Below the pieces are notes generated by a model. It worked only from the letters and a program-made list of their open reading frames with translations, had not been told where the DNA came from and did no database searches. The position numbers and the translations under genes are program-made. A stretch of 64,000 bases of DNA from Trissonchulus latispiculum (lineage: Eukaryota > Nematoda > Enoplea > Enoplida > Ironidae): positions 1 through 64,000 of the forward strand of contig JASAND010021057.1 in assembly GCA_030248195.1 (NCBI GenBank). Reading direction: 5' to 3'. Each line of letters opens with the position of its first letter. The first letter of the stretch is position 1. This document shows positions 24,801 through 32,100 of the stretch, in pieces.

Positions 24801-27800
24801 GACAAGGAAAGGCGTACAGTTCATCTGGACTGAAAAGTGCTGTTCTGCCTTTGAATCTGTCAAAGAAATGCTGTCACGGAAGTTGATCAACAGCATTTTC
24901 GACCCGAATTTGGAAACGATTGTGACCTGCGATGCATCTGACGTTGGATTGGGGGCCGTTCTTACCCAAATCAAAAACAACAAAGAAGTCCCCATCGCAT
25001 TTGCCTCTCATACACTGCAGTGCCACGAACGCCGCTATGCCGCTGGGGAAAAGGAGGCGCTAGCTTGTGTCTACGCCTGCGAATATTGGGAAAAAATTTT
25101 GCTTGGCCGTCCGTTCACACTAAGGACGGACCACAGCGCTCTTACCACACTGCTGGGAAGATTTGGCGTCTCTAAGAAGTCAGCTAAGTTCTACAGATGG
25201 TATGAACGTCTGGCCCAATTCGACTTCACAGTGGAATACAGGAAAGGTTCCCTAAATATTGTTGCTGATGCCCGTTCCCGTTTTCCCATACCAAGTAACA
25301 GCATTGTCGATCCTGAACGAGACAAAATGATAAAATCCATTTGCAGTGATGGAATCACCCTCTGCCGTCTCCGCGAAGAAACCAACAAAGATGAAACCTT
25401 GCAAAAAGTCTATTTGTTCATGCAGCAAGGATGGCCTAATCAAGTCAATCTACCAAGGGAGCTGAGAAGTTACTGGGGTATCAGAAACGAAATCGCTACG
25501 GATGACAACTTCTTAACAAGAGAGCATCAACGCATCATTTTGCCGAACTCCCTTATTCCGAAGTTGTTGTCCATTGCCCATAAAGGACATCCCGGCATTG
25601 TAAGGATGAAAAAAGCCTTAAGGAGCTGCTACTGGTGGCCTTCCATGGATAAAGATATTGAGAATCTCGTGATGCATTGTAACGGCTGCCAGCACAGTGA
25701 CAAGTCACGGCCCCCTGTAGGCAATATGGATACGACCTGGCCTAAATGCAAAGAACCATGGCAGCGGGTTGCCATCGATGTGACTGGTCCATTTGCAGCG
25801 GCTCCTCAGCATCAACGATTCATTGTCGTACTACAAGATCATTTTTCCAGCTTCCCAGAATATCTTTTAACTGGCGACATTACAACCGCTAAAATAACGA
25901 GCTGGTTAGCTGATATGTTTTCCAGATATGGAAATCCTGAAAGTCTTCTGTCCGACAATGGACCTCAGTTCAGAAGTCAAGAGTTTAAAGCCTTCTTGAG
26001 CGATAGAGACATTCAGCACCTCTTAACGCCTGTCTACAATCCCCAGGCCAACGGGAAGGTGGAAGTCTTCAATCGACATCTCAAGCTAGCGATACAAGCG
26101 ATGGACCAAGAGCCCGGCCCATGGAAAGACAAGATTTCTGCGGTGATCGAATCATATCGTCTCCTTCCCTTGTCTGCAGGTGAATTTAGCCCAGCCGACA
26201 TGCTTTTCAGTAGAAAGGTCAGGTCCCGCTTATTTCCCGCATTTCCCAGCGGGGGTGATAAAGAGGAAGTGTCTGGAAACATCGAGAGGGGCCCATACCC
26301 CGAAGGCGACAAGGTCTTGATCCGAATTCCCCAGGTTCCGAAGGGTCAGTCTCCGTGGAAGGGACCACAGGTGGACAAGGGGGGAAAGGGGGGAATTCCC
26401 CCCCCCTCGGCGAAGTCGTCCACAAGGGGTCGGAAAATTGCTCCCACAAGGGGTAAGAAAATTGGCTACAAGGGGTAAGAAAATTGCCCAAAAAATAGAT
26501 TTTACGACTAAAATTTCCAAAAGTTTTCCGGCTTTGCCGTAATTTTTTACTTAAAATCACTATTTTTTGCGAAGAAAACGTCCGAAAATTGCGTTTTTGG
26601 TAAAAAATAGCTGTTTTTTCTTAAAAAATGGCAAAAATCGCTTAAAAATCGCCTTCAAAAGTACCCCTAAGAAAAATCGCTTTCACAAGGGGTACCCAAA
26701 TTTGCTTCCACAAGGGTCAGTGAAATTTGGCCTCCCGTTCAGGTATGGAAGGGACCCTTAACAGTGGAGGAAGTTTTGGGACGCTGGACCTATAAACTTT
26801 CAGATGGTGGTATTTGGAACGCCCGCAAGTTAAGAAAATTCCTTTAGCCTCATTACTGTGTGAGGTGATGAGGTGTCAACGCCTAGCTGTTGAGTAAATA
26901 TAAATCTTAATATAGGATTTAATCCAGTAATGAACTACATAGTATGAAGTATTGTTTGGTCAACAAGTTCTATGGTAAGTAAAGAGGCGTTGTGTTATTA
27001 GCATTTTAGTGCTGACATATCAATAATGTTGCAAATTATTATAATGCAACTTGACTCTTTGGTAACGACTTTGGCACACTAATGTAATAGGGAATGGATC
27101 TCTTTAACTATTCTCCCCAACTCGTTTGGGGGGGGAACAGTTTTATTGGGGTCATCTGTATTAAAATGTAATTAAACGTAGAAATAAAGGTGATAGAAGC
27201 TAACGGAGGTTTTCAGGGGTGCTGACCATGAATCTGAAGTTTTTCGATTCAGATTTTCGTTAGCTTGATTATAAGCTTATGTTGTAAGCTTCAATTTAGG
27301 CATACATTGAGCTAACGAAAACCTGAATCGAAAAACGGACTTTGATTCGTGCTATGCAACTTTTTAAGAAAATCGAAGACAAAAAATTTTGGTTCCCCTT
27401 GGCCCCCTTGCGATTCATGACAAAGTTTACTTTTAATACTTTTGAAATTCAAGATTTTGTAAATTTAAATATAAAAAATTAGTTTTTGATTAAAAATTGA
27501 TCAGAAATATCTCCGGGCTGTGCCAATGTTTAAGCCTTTGCAGCCACCTCACGCCAGGCGGTGCTTCGGCTAGGAGTAGTGCCAATATGCAAGTGTAACT
27601 AGGTATTAGCAAAAACGATCATTTCCCTTGCTTACTTGCTCCGTCAGTTATTATCACAAATCTGTCCCAATGATAATACTGCATTAACATTTTCAAGGCA
27701 TGCGATTCTTTGTCCGGATTTTGAGCCAAAACTAGTGTCGAGCTGCTATAACAACACATTAGTCGGGAAATACGGGAAGCCCAGATGTTGAATTTTCTGG

Positions 27801-29107
27801 GGGAAGATTCGACACTAATGTATAATTTTTACTTATTGCCTAATCTACCATTAATTGTAACTATTTACGTAAATTCGATCAATGTTAATTTCACTGTTTC
27901 ACACTTTCACAAATAAATAATTAATGTCAGTCAATAAGTCCCATAAAATAATAAAATAAAATTAACAAGGACAAATGAGATTTCAAAATTAATAAAACAT
28001 AAGTAACTAAAACATAATAACAAGTTTACAACATGCATAAGCTATTATAAAAATGAAGTAAAATAATACTAAAGTTAAATAACAGCTACAAACATAATTA
28101 TTCTGCACTGTTCGTTAACAGTTGAAAAGTTTATAAATGTGTCCAAACCTGCTGTGGACACATAGATAATTTACTCATCTATCCGGACAGAATTCAATAA
28201 TTCTAAGAATTTATCTGTCTGTTTGCGCACATGCACAATTTATCTCTCTGTTTAGACACTTTCAGAAGTGTCCAATTTACTCATCTGCTCGGAACATTTT
28301 AAATTAAGCAAACAGTTTCTGTGCTTCAGACGTACATACGTACTTCAGACTCCTCACTCCATCTCCATAGTTCGCTATCTGAAGGACATCAAAGTGCCAC
28401 ATCACTTGTCGCTGCCAAATCTCTAGTGGGTTGTGAGGAGGCGTGACTACCATGCTGAGACCATCTTTAACAGCAGCACTGACTAAAACAACTCAATCCT
28501 ACATCCAGCAACTGGTGAAATTTCTATCTCCACATTATTCTTCTTCTTCTTCATGATTATTCCTGCAGCTTCTTTAAACTTTGCCAATACTATTCCAACG
28601 TCTTGATCAATTTAACTCTTTTTATGGACACAGCTACATACTGCTTGAAGGTACAAGAACAGACAGTAATTATGAATGTAGGCAATGCACAATATAGAAG
28701 TATTTCTGGACTAACAAATTTTATTGCGTCTCCAGTAGGTATTAATACAGCTATTTCCTTATGATTTGCTACAGCTGTCTTTAGAAATAAAATATAGTCA
28801 TACAGATATTAAACTACATTATGCTGTATTAGTGCTAACTAAACAAATGAGCAAGAATTATTTAAGAGTGTGCCAACAAAAGGGATCATCACTAAGTGGA
28901 CTTCATATACTTAATTTTGTATCGTGGACATACAAAAGCCAACAATACGCCTACCTTTATTTAAGTTAGCATACACTGTATTGGAAGGATTGAGTTCAAT
29001 AGCTTTGGAAAAATTATGCAATTCAAGTTTCTTTTGGATCAAGCTGACCATGTCCATTATCTTATCGCTGAATGTACTACTTTCATTTGAACATATCAAA
29101 AGTCCAA
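8487..29107 (-). CDS. Ionotropic glutamate receptor-like gene, partial (13 exons, ATD through M1)
   Basis: A ligand-gated cation channel subunit of the iGluR family, assembled by hand. Exons in transcript order: 29107-28955, 28774-28642, 27745-27636, 18533-18414, 18292-18268, 18104-18008, 17601-17479, 17201-17079, 15016-14953, 11042-10987, 10673-10457, 10092-9950, 8761-8487 (1,639 nt). Every junction is GT-AG and the phases agree throughout. Exons 1-10 read as an amino-terminal domain of about 335 residues in canonical order, ending in the VGEW boundary motif. Exon 11 enters the ligand-binding domain, exon 12 carries GFNVEFF and the ATGQWNG motif, and exon 13 carries TLTISGVR with the ligand-carboxylate arginine, then M1 ending in SPYER. 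The first exon with signal peptide and all exons after M1 (pore, M3, S2, M4) were not found. Repeats occupy several introns. Whether the gene is intact cannot be told here. Family call strong, subfamily unknown. Confidence 0.82.
8940..9092. mobile_element. Fragment of a Tc/mariner-like MITE family
   Basis: Matches (reverse orientation) the right half of the element at 34110-34430: shared GACCTTTGCTTTA, TTGTGAAAGAAAGAA, AAACTTTATTTTG and the terminal GTAGCTGTA. One end only. Confidence 0.55.
9133..9782. mobile_element. Foldback element with long inverted repeats, about 650 bp
   Basis: The arms are long imperfect inverted repeats: left AATAGAATAAGCTTGCAAGA...CTCGAAAC pairs with right GTTTCGAGCATCTTGCAAGC...TTATTCTATT. 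Pairing extends inward through GGGGCTTCTCAGC/GCTGAGAAGCC and GTTCGGTT/AACCGAAC. No coding capacity and no target duplication recognised. It sits in the intron between the S1 and M1 exons of the receptor gene. Confidence 0.75.
9950..10092 (-). CDS. iGluR exon: ligand-binding lobe S1
   Basis: Acceptor TTCTTCTTTTAG before 10092, donor GGC|GTAGGC after 9950. Reads GFNVEFFLTLARTIGFNVTL, then YPRDEEWGGKSEATGQWNGI, closely following GYCVDLL..LA..LGF.Y....V.DGKYG....GEWNGM. Phase 1 in, phase 0 out. Confidence 0.88.
10457..10673 (-). CDS. iGluR exon: ATD-LBD boundary and start of S1
   Basis: Acceptor GCTGACTTTAG before 10673. Begins VGEWLDSGKFS, the standard iGluR domain boundary, then TLKGKTVYACTH, equivalent to L.GKTL.VTT at the start of the ligand-binding domain. 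Two donors three bases apart fit (GTATAA after 10457, GTGGTA after 10460); both leave phase 1 and differ by one Gly. Confidence 0.82.
10987..11042 (-). CDS. iGluR exon: end of ATD (YEYVNY)
   Basis: Acceptor TTTTAGGCAACAG chosen over the earlier TTTTAG because only the later AG keeps phase with the exon at 15016-14953. Reads QFPSKYEYVNYISGKWQK, like the family's YDIVN....G.W; joined in phase 0 to VGEW of the next exon. Donor AAAG|GTATAT. Confidence 0.68.
11043..11879. other. Intron sequence without recognisable feature
   Basis: A short GAGACCGAAACCGAGATCTAG-like simple repeat (11268-11322) and an AAGATGAAAG repeat (11400-11430). Nothing coding seen. Confidence 0.4.
12210..12330. repeat. CATA / CA / TA microsatellite
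   Basis: Consecutive (ATAC)n, (CA)n and (TA)n tracts. Confidence 0.9.
12338..12700. repeat. Two diverged copies of the GGGACTAGGG repeat
   Basis: Units starting GGGGACTAGGGACTCTTTAC (12339) and GGGACTAGGGACTGTTGACT (12531), each followed by TTAGCCAGTCTTAGCCAGTC. They are relatives of the 242-bp pair at 12951-13434. Confidence 0.8.
12790..12947. repeat. CA then TA/TTTA microsatellite
   Basis: (CA)n followed by a long TATATATTTATATTTATA tract. Confidence 0.9.
12951..13434. repeat. Tandem duplication, 2 x 242 bp
   Basis: Units 12951-13192 and 13193-13434 are nearly identical by eye, each from GGGGGGGACTAGGGTCTGCT to GCGATACGCACTAAAA. Confidence 0.88.
13732..14550. mobile_element. Nested hAT-like element with GACCCA subterminal repeats
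   Basis: Left end CAGGGATGGAAACTGGGTCA fits the CAGRGATG...GGTCA ends of the hAT copy at 62521. Many GTGACCCAGACCCAA motifs cluster within about 200 bp of each end. It interrupts the right end of the large element: TACACTG occurs just left (13725-13731) and just right (14551-14557), as expected for a target duplication with a slightly damaged right terminus. No coding sequence. Confidence 0.68.
14953..15016 (-). CDS. iGluR exon: ATD 'F.G.TG.I.F...G' segment
   Basis: Acceptor TTGTACTTTAG before 15016, donor GGAG|GTATTC after 14953. The 21 codons read FVQPGGRTILAENGYKLHFG after one leading Ile, at the position where iGluRs have F.G.TG.I.FD.NG.R. Phase 0 in, phase 1 out. Confidence 0.6.
15208..16531. 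mobile_element. PIF/Harbinger-like non-autonomous element
   Basis: Terminal inverted repeats begin GGCCGTTTCACACGATCAAA and continue through GTTTGATCAAAGTTTTCTTTGTC-like sequence. TAA flanks both sides (15205-15207, 16532-16534), fitting the 3-bp TWA target preference of PIF/Harbinger. No transposase frame; a second foldback element is nested inside at 15858-16226. Located in the receptor intron 15017-17078. Confidence 0.78.
15858..16226. mobile_element. Foldback element nested in the Harbinger-like element
   Basis: A near-perfect long palindrome: AGAGTGTGACAAGCGTCCCA...CTGCAGACATCATCTGCAC on the left is mirrored on the right, with a loop of about 100 bp. CTGTAGC is present on both sides (15851-15857 and 16227-16233), a likely 7-bp target duplication. 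The arms contain repeated CACAACTGAGTACC boxes. Confidence 0.8.
17079..17201 (-). CDS. iGluR exon: ATD 'aYDAv...A.Al' helix
   Basis: Acceptor CTAATGTTTAG, donor TCG|GTAAGTTTT; 41 codons, phase 0 on both sides. Reads LQFYAHSLWIIATSISALK, the counterpart of the family's AYDAV.LLA.AL helix, followed by a helix ending LQEDLRLQVYLS. Confidence 0.74.
17479..17601 (-). CDS. iGluR exon: ATD 'DG.LAV....P' segment
   Basis: Acceptor CTGATTTTACAG, donor ACA|GTAAGG; 41 codons, phase 0 on both sides. Contains STLINDGVLAVRSVLPRLPQ, equivalent to the G...I....P strand and loop after the GM...Y segment. Confidence 0.74.
18008..18104 (-). CDS. iGluR exon: ATD 'DC.......A...GM.TE.W' segment
   Basis: Acceptor ATCGTGCAG before 18104, strong donor TGT|GTAAGTATG after 18008. 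Reads CGFAHKIFDWAEFYGMLTEG followed by WTWVLSS, matching the conserved A..IL..A...GMMT.YY.YIFT region of iGluR ATDs. Confidence 0.8.
18268..18292 (-). CDS. iGluR candidate microexon (25 nt)
   Basis: Needed to bridge a phase-1 donor at 18414 and an exon entered in phase 2 at 18104. The stretch is bounded by CCTTTAG on the acceptor side and CCTGA|GTACAT on the donor side. It encodes V-PHRYANP-D, giving a PDC junction; the D and C align with the DC of kainate-type receptors. Only phase and this two-residue match support it. Confidence 0.4.
18414..18533 (-). CDS. iGluR exon: ATD helix-strand-helix
   Basis: Acceptor TTATTAATGCAG before 18533, donor ACTG|GTTAGT after 18414. Contains VGKLVASLSKIEGAKINVHT then F..ERLEQQMRLLLQ, the usual helix, strand and helix after the W.....YD segment. 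Exit in phase 1. Confidence 0.74.
19307..21400. mobile_element. hAT-type non-autonomous element, copy 1 (2,094 bp)
   Basis: Ends TAGGCATG... and ...ACCCGTGCCCATGCCTA match copy 2 at 60502. A perfect 8-bp target duplication, ATCCATAC, flanks it (19299-19306 and 21401-21408), the length typical of hAT. Clusters of the palindrome CGGGTACCCG lie inside both ends. Compared with copy 2 it has an extra purine-rich block at about 19401-19778. Minus-strand frames through that block look like translation of a simple sequence, not a transposase. It sits in the receptor intron 18534-27635. Confidence 0.9.
21409..22601. other. Intron sequence between hAT copy 1 and the LTR element
   Basis: 21401-21480 is a piece of a diverged repeat (CAAATTTTAGCTCATTTGG... 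GAGTGGTGGGAGGGTAA) that also occurs inverted inside the hAT copies. 21728-21770 repeats the sequence flanking the TTAA element at 46.85 kb (GAAATCCGTGACTATC...TTTTGACCCAAAGCG). No exon seen. Confidence 0.5.
22602..22750 (+). repeat. 5' LTR (149 bp)
   Basis: TG...CA ends. About nine differences from the 3' LTR by hand count, roughly 6%. Unusually short for Ty3/gypsy. Confidence 0.88.
22752..22769 (+). promoter_or_regulatory. Likely tRNA primer-binding site
   Basis: TGGCGCACTGGGTAAAG starts one base after the 5' LTR; PBSs begin TGG because tRNAs end CCA. The tRNA was not identified. Confidence 0.5.
22773..23903 (+). pseudogene. gag with protease domain of the gypsy element, frame-broken
   Basis: An ATG at 22773 shortly after the primer-binding site starts a frame that stops near 22910; similarity then moves through a second frame before continuing in the long frame 22938-23903. 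That frame has two zinc knuckles (CTNCGRSGHVPRTLDC at residues 158-173, with an unusual six-residue last spacing, and CRFCNKRGHFDSVC at 180-193). The aspartic-protease motif ECDTGAEVTTLS follows at 241-252. Gag binds the element's RNA and forms particles in the family; here at least two frame changes near the start make it non-functional. Confidence 0.85.
23905..24630 (+). pseudogene. Reverse transcriptase segment of the gypsy element, with in-frame stops
   Basis: In one frame (24491 and every third base) RT motifs are recognisable: VTVPKPEGSVR, PIPTLSDIR, the LPMGLKDSASVFQ box and the catalytic YIDDIIVYG (tyrosine codon at 24497). TAA at 24320-24322 interrupts the first Asp-containing motif, and TAG at 24566-24568 follows the catalytic box. 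A frame change near 24630 joins the next frame. Confidence 0.85.
24607..26478 (+). pseudogene. RNase H and integrase of the gypsy element (623-codon frame)
   Basis: The longest intact part of pol. Residues 1-95 are the RT thumb; RNase H follows with TCDASDVGLGA (108-118), KEALA and TDHSAL (174-179). Integrase has the HHCC zinc region (H325, H328, C358, C361) and a catalytic triad with correct D-35-E spacing (D391, D450, E486). The C-terminal 30-odd residues are foreign: a 390-bp insertion at 26367-26756 replaces the natural end, whose codons resume after it and stop near 26846. Upstream lesions make the whole element inactive. Confidence 0.88.
26367..26756. mobile_element. 390-bp insertion inside integrase, CAAGGGGTAAG repeat
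   Basis: Flanked on the left (26356-26366) and ending on the right (26746-26756) by the same 11-mer TGGAAGGGACC, consistent with a target duplication. The body repeats CACAAGGGG several times and contains AAGGGGTAAGAAAATTG...TTTCCAAAAGTTTTCCGGC. A relative without the gene context is at about 34.90-35.10 kb. Confidence 0.65.
26874..27022 (+). repeat. 3' LTR (149 bp)
   Basis: Same length and ends as the 5' LTR. A short purine-rich GAGGTGATGAGG lies directly upstream (26862-26873) and may serve as polypurine tract. Confidence 0.88.
27181..27440. repeat. Diverged dispersed repeat with CGTTAGCT hairpin
   Basis: TTTTCGATTCAGATTTTCGT at 27241 is mirrored by ACGAAAACCTGAATCGAAAA at 27315. The same TTTTTCGATTC.G.TTTTCCGTTAGCT module occurs inside both hAT copies (near 20070 and 60875) and at 54940. 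Confidence 0.6.
27636..27745 (-). CDS. iGluR exon: ATD 'P..........Y.W..F.II' segment
   Basis: Acceptor TGTTGTTATAG before 27745, donor GCAA|GTAAGC after 27636. Reads ALKMLMQYYHWDRFVIITDG, matching the family's ....L...F.W..V.VVYD. Phase-1 end fits the 2-nt start of the next exon at 18533, 9.1 kb away. That intron holds the hAT element at 19.3 kb and the LTR retrotransposon at 22.6 kb. Confidence 0.78.
28642..28774 (-). CDS. iGluR exon: ATD 'VAVLIPxGD..(S)PE' segment
   Basis: Acceptor ...AAAGACAG before 28774, donor GCA|GTATGT after 28642. Contains EIAVLIPTGDAIKFVSPEIL, corresponding to the V.AIIGP.....V...C part of the ATD. Phase-1 entry completes an Ala codon; phase-2 exit joins the next exon to give a His codon. 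Confidence 0.72.
28955..29107 (-). CDS. iGluR exon: first ATD strand and helix
   Basis: Acceptor TTTTGTTTTAG before 29107, donor G|GTAGGC after 28955; phase 2-nt start, phase-1 end, 50 full codons. It begins GLLICSNESSTFSDK, matching the start of the ATD (IGG.F...), followed by an amphipathic helix. The frame stays open upstream without ATG and is hydrophobic there, so an alternative unspliced start cannot be excluded. The preceding signal-peptide exon was not identified. Confidence 0.65.
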
Positions 29108-32100
29108 CTAAAACAAAACAATTCGGTAAGGCAAAAAATAAGACAAAACATCTAATAAATGAACTACGGATCTTATTAATAAACCTTGGAACAACGCGTT
29201 TATCCAAACTAACTACCGACGGTACGCTATGTTGATTGAATATTTAGTGTTCATTTTTTAACCAAACCACAATGAAAGTGTGCAGAAAATTTCTTGAAAT
29301 TTAATTGAATCTAATCGAGATCAAAGCTTTGAAGAGAACAAAATATAAATGTGAGAAGTATTGCTTTATTCAGAAATTGCAATTGTACAGAATCTGTCCA
29401 GAAATCAAGACAATATAAAAATGGTTATGCGGAATTTGCACAGAATTACCGCAGGAAATAAATGGAATGATCTTTAAGTTTCGATGTTTGGGCGGTAAAT
29501 GTCTCGATAGAGGAAAAAAGGAAACGTGTGCAGTCACAAAAAATTATATCTATATAATATATGATTGTAGCGTGAAACTACCTACAAATTCCAGGCGATA
29601 GTGATTCGCATGGCCGAATTGCGTAGATGTAACTCAAAGGGATGACACACGGTCAACCTTTTTGTGATTTACAGGTATTTGGTAAACCCTAGCTAATACC
29701 TGGCTTGCTTAACTGCGAGCATGTGTCATGTAGCTCCACCGATTGGCTAGGCCTGGGACTGGGTGGGGACCCCCTTTGGAGCTACATAATTGGGACACCC
29801 TACCTATAGAGGGAGCTCTCTTAGGAGGGGGTTATCCGTCAAACTTCCCCCTTTCAGTGTTGGGTTTTCCCTTGACGTGTACAGTTGTGTTCTCTCTCTC
29901 CATTTTCTCTCTATCACAGTTCAACATTTCTCTCCCCTAGGAGTTCTCCCAGTGAACTGATATTGTTACGTTAGCTGGGCTTCGCACCACAATTTTGGTG
30001 AGTGTATTAGTTTATTTTATTGTGTAATTATCTGTGTATGTCGGGCTTCGCCTTCCCTAAATTGCTACAGTTACTACTGTATATTGGCTACATTTCCAGA
30101 ACTCGTGTTGTTACTTTATTAAGTACATCCGTAGGTCATACTGAGTCCGTAGGTCACTCCTCTCACTAGGTCATACATGTTTGGCGAGGCTTCCTGGCCT
30201 GCTCCTGCGTGGTTGGTTCGTTATTCATTTGTGCTACGGTCTCCTCACGAGTTGCTCTCGCGGGCTAACGGTACTTCATGTTACAAGGTTAATTTCAGTC
30301 TGGTACCGCTACACAAATGACAAATTGAATGGCAAGTTCCCGTGCAAATCACTAAGGCGCTGATGTCGGTTGGAGTAAACTCGACCTTAGCAAAACCTAG
30401 CTATGCCAAAATTAGGAAAATTTCCAAATTTTAACTTCCTCGATAGATCTTAGTATCATCTTGTATCTTAGTGTCATATGATTATACGCCTAATTCCCAA
30501 AAGTTCAGAAAATTCTCTTTTTCTTTCTCTTCCAAAATTTAAAATTATAAGTTTTAATTTCAAATAAAGAAAGAAAGAAAAGCAGATGCGTAGCGGATAG
30601 ATGTCGTCTTGTGATGATGTAAGTAATAGGATTGAAATCCAAAAAATAAGTCAAATGGACACGATAGATAATGTTGAATCAAACAGCTAACATGACAGAA
30701 GCATGACGAAGAGGTACTAGATACTTTGAATATATATAGCTGAGAGTGAGCTAGTTTTCAGATATTCAACAATGATTTTAATCTATCAGAACAATTTCTT
30801 AATATTTACAACAATGCGTTCTGCAAAGTAAGTTAACTTAACAGACATAAGAATGTGGAACCCACCAAAAGGCATATTTTTAGAAATAGATAATATTGGG
30901 TAAATAGTCGTCACAAACGAGATAGCTACAAAAATGCATTTAATCTTCACCATCAGGCATATCGCCAGTATGACTAAAATCAAACGTTTACTGCCAAAAC
31001 TAAACAAAACCAGATAGCTCAAGTAAAAGTATCTTAGCAGTGCAATAGAATTCTGAAATTTGTGTTCAATTCTCTAGAGTTATTGAAGTTTGTTTGGAGT
31101 CATGGCGATCAGTATATAATTTTGAAGACCATTTACGGCTGCACAATTTGGTTAGACATGTCCAGACTGCAGGGTCTAATGCCTAATGGCTGATGATTAA
31201 GCTTTCAGCCAACAGACTTTACAAAGCAAGTACAATACCCATAGCATATGGCATGAGTTACCTACAAATCTTCCTACGCAGACAAAATTATAATTAAGTA
31301 CGTGTACTTAGTCTTAGCAGGTTGCTCTGCTTTGCAACTTGCCATTATTGTTGGAGACATTTGTAATTTTAGTATCCAGGGAATTATGAAACGTGACCAC
31401 CTCACGAAAATGCAACTGCTGCTCTGACTTTTTTGGAGAAACGGCAATTCTTGCCTAGACTAACAGAATTTCAAACTGAACTCCAGTGATCTGACAAAAT
31501 CATCTTTAGTTTGCTTATTATGTAGTGCTGTGTGTTCGTCGTTTCGTACTTGCGTGTGTCGATGTATTCTGCTGTAACGATGCTGTTTCTATCACCGTGT
31601 CACAGCTGAATGTGCCACACGAAACGCCATATGTAACAACTCCTCTTGCAAATCAAGAAAAGTAGAAACATAATGTTCGCTGAAACCAAGAATATAGCGG
31701 TATTTGATTTGAGCATGACTGAAGACACCAATTCCAAATTTAAGAGCCAATTCGTCCACTTTTAAAAATTCTGAACGGTGGACAGGTTAAACCTCCCCAA
31801 TATAGCTGACCTTGCTCCGGTGTTAACGAGTGGAGATTTGCGTGACGACTACAAAATTGCAAACCATGATGTATCTATCTGAATTTCTAGTTTTAACATG
31901 AACAGTACTTGCTTTCACTCTTCAGTAACTGCCAGTCTTTAACCACGTTTGTTGTCGACACACAAAACTCCTCACACTTCAGAAGACAGGTTATCATGTA
32001 GGTTAGTCCAGGCGCCAGCCAACTAATATATGTAGCAGCAATATAAATGACAACACTTCCCTTTTATTCAAACTTCTAGCAAAATTAATGAACCTGCGCA

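Larger units (their letters stand above)
22602..27022 (+). mobile_element. Ty3/gypsy LTR retrotransposon, degenerate (4.4 kb)
   Basis: Two 149-bp direct repeats bound it, each starting TGTCAACGCCTAGCTGTTG and ending CTGACATATCA. Inside, in Ty3/gypsy order: zinc-knuckle gag, protease, reverse transcriptase, RNase H, integrase. Stops and frame changes interrupt gag and RT, so it is not autonomous. No clear target duplication was seen next to the LTRs. It lies antisense to the surrounding receptor gene. Confidence 0.92.

Noticed and set aside
30786..31022. Hydrophobic minus-strand frame considered as the receptor's signal-peptide exon
   Set aside because: It looks multi-pass rather than a single signal peptide and offers no phase-1 donor that fits the exon at 29107.
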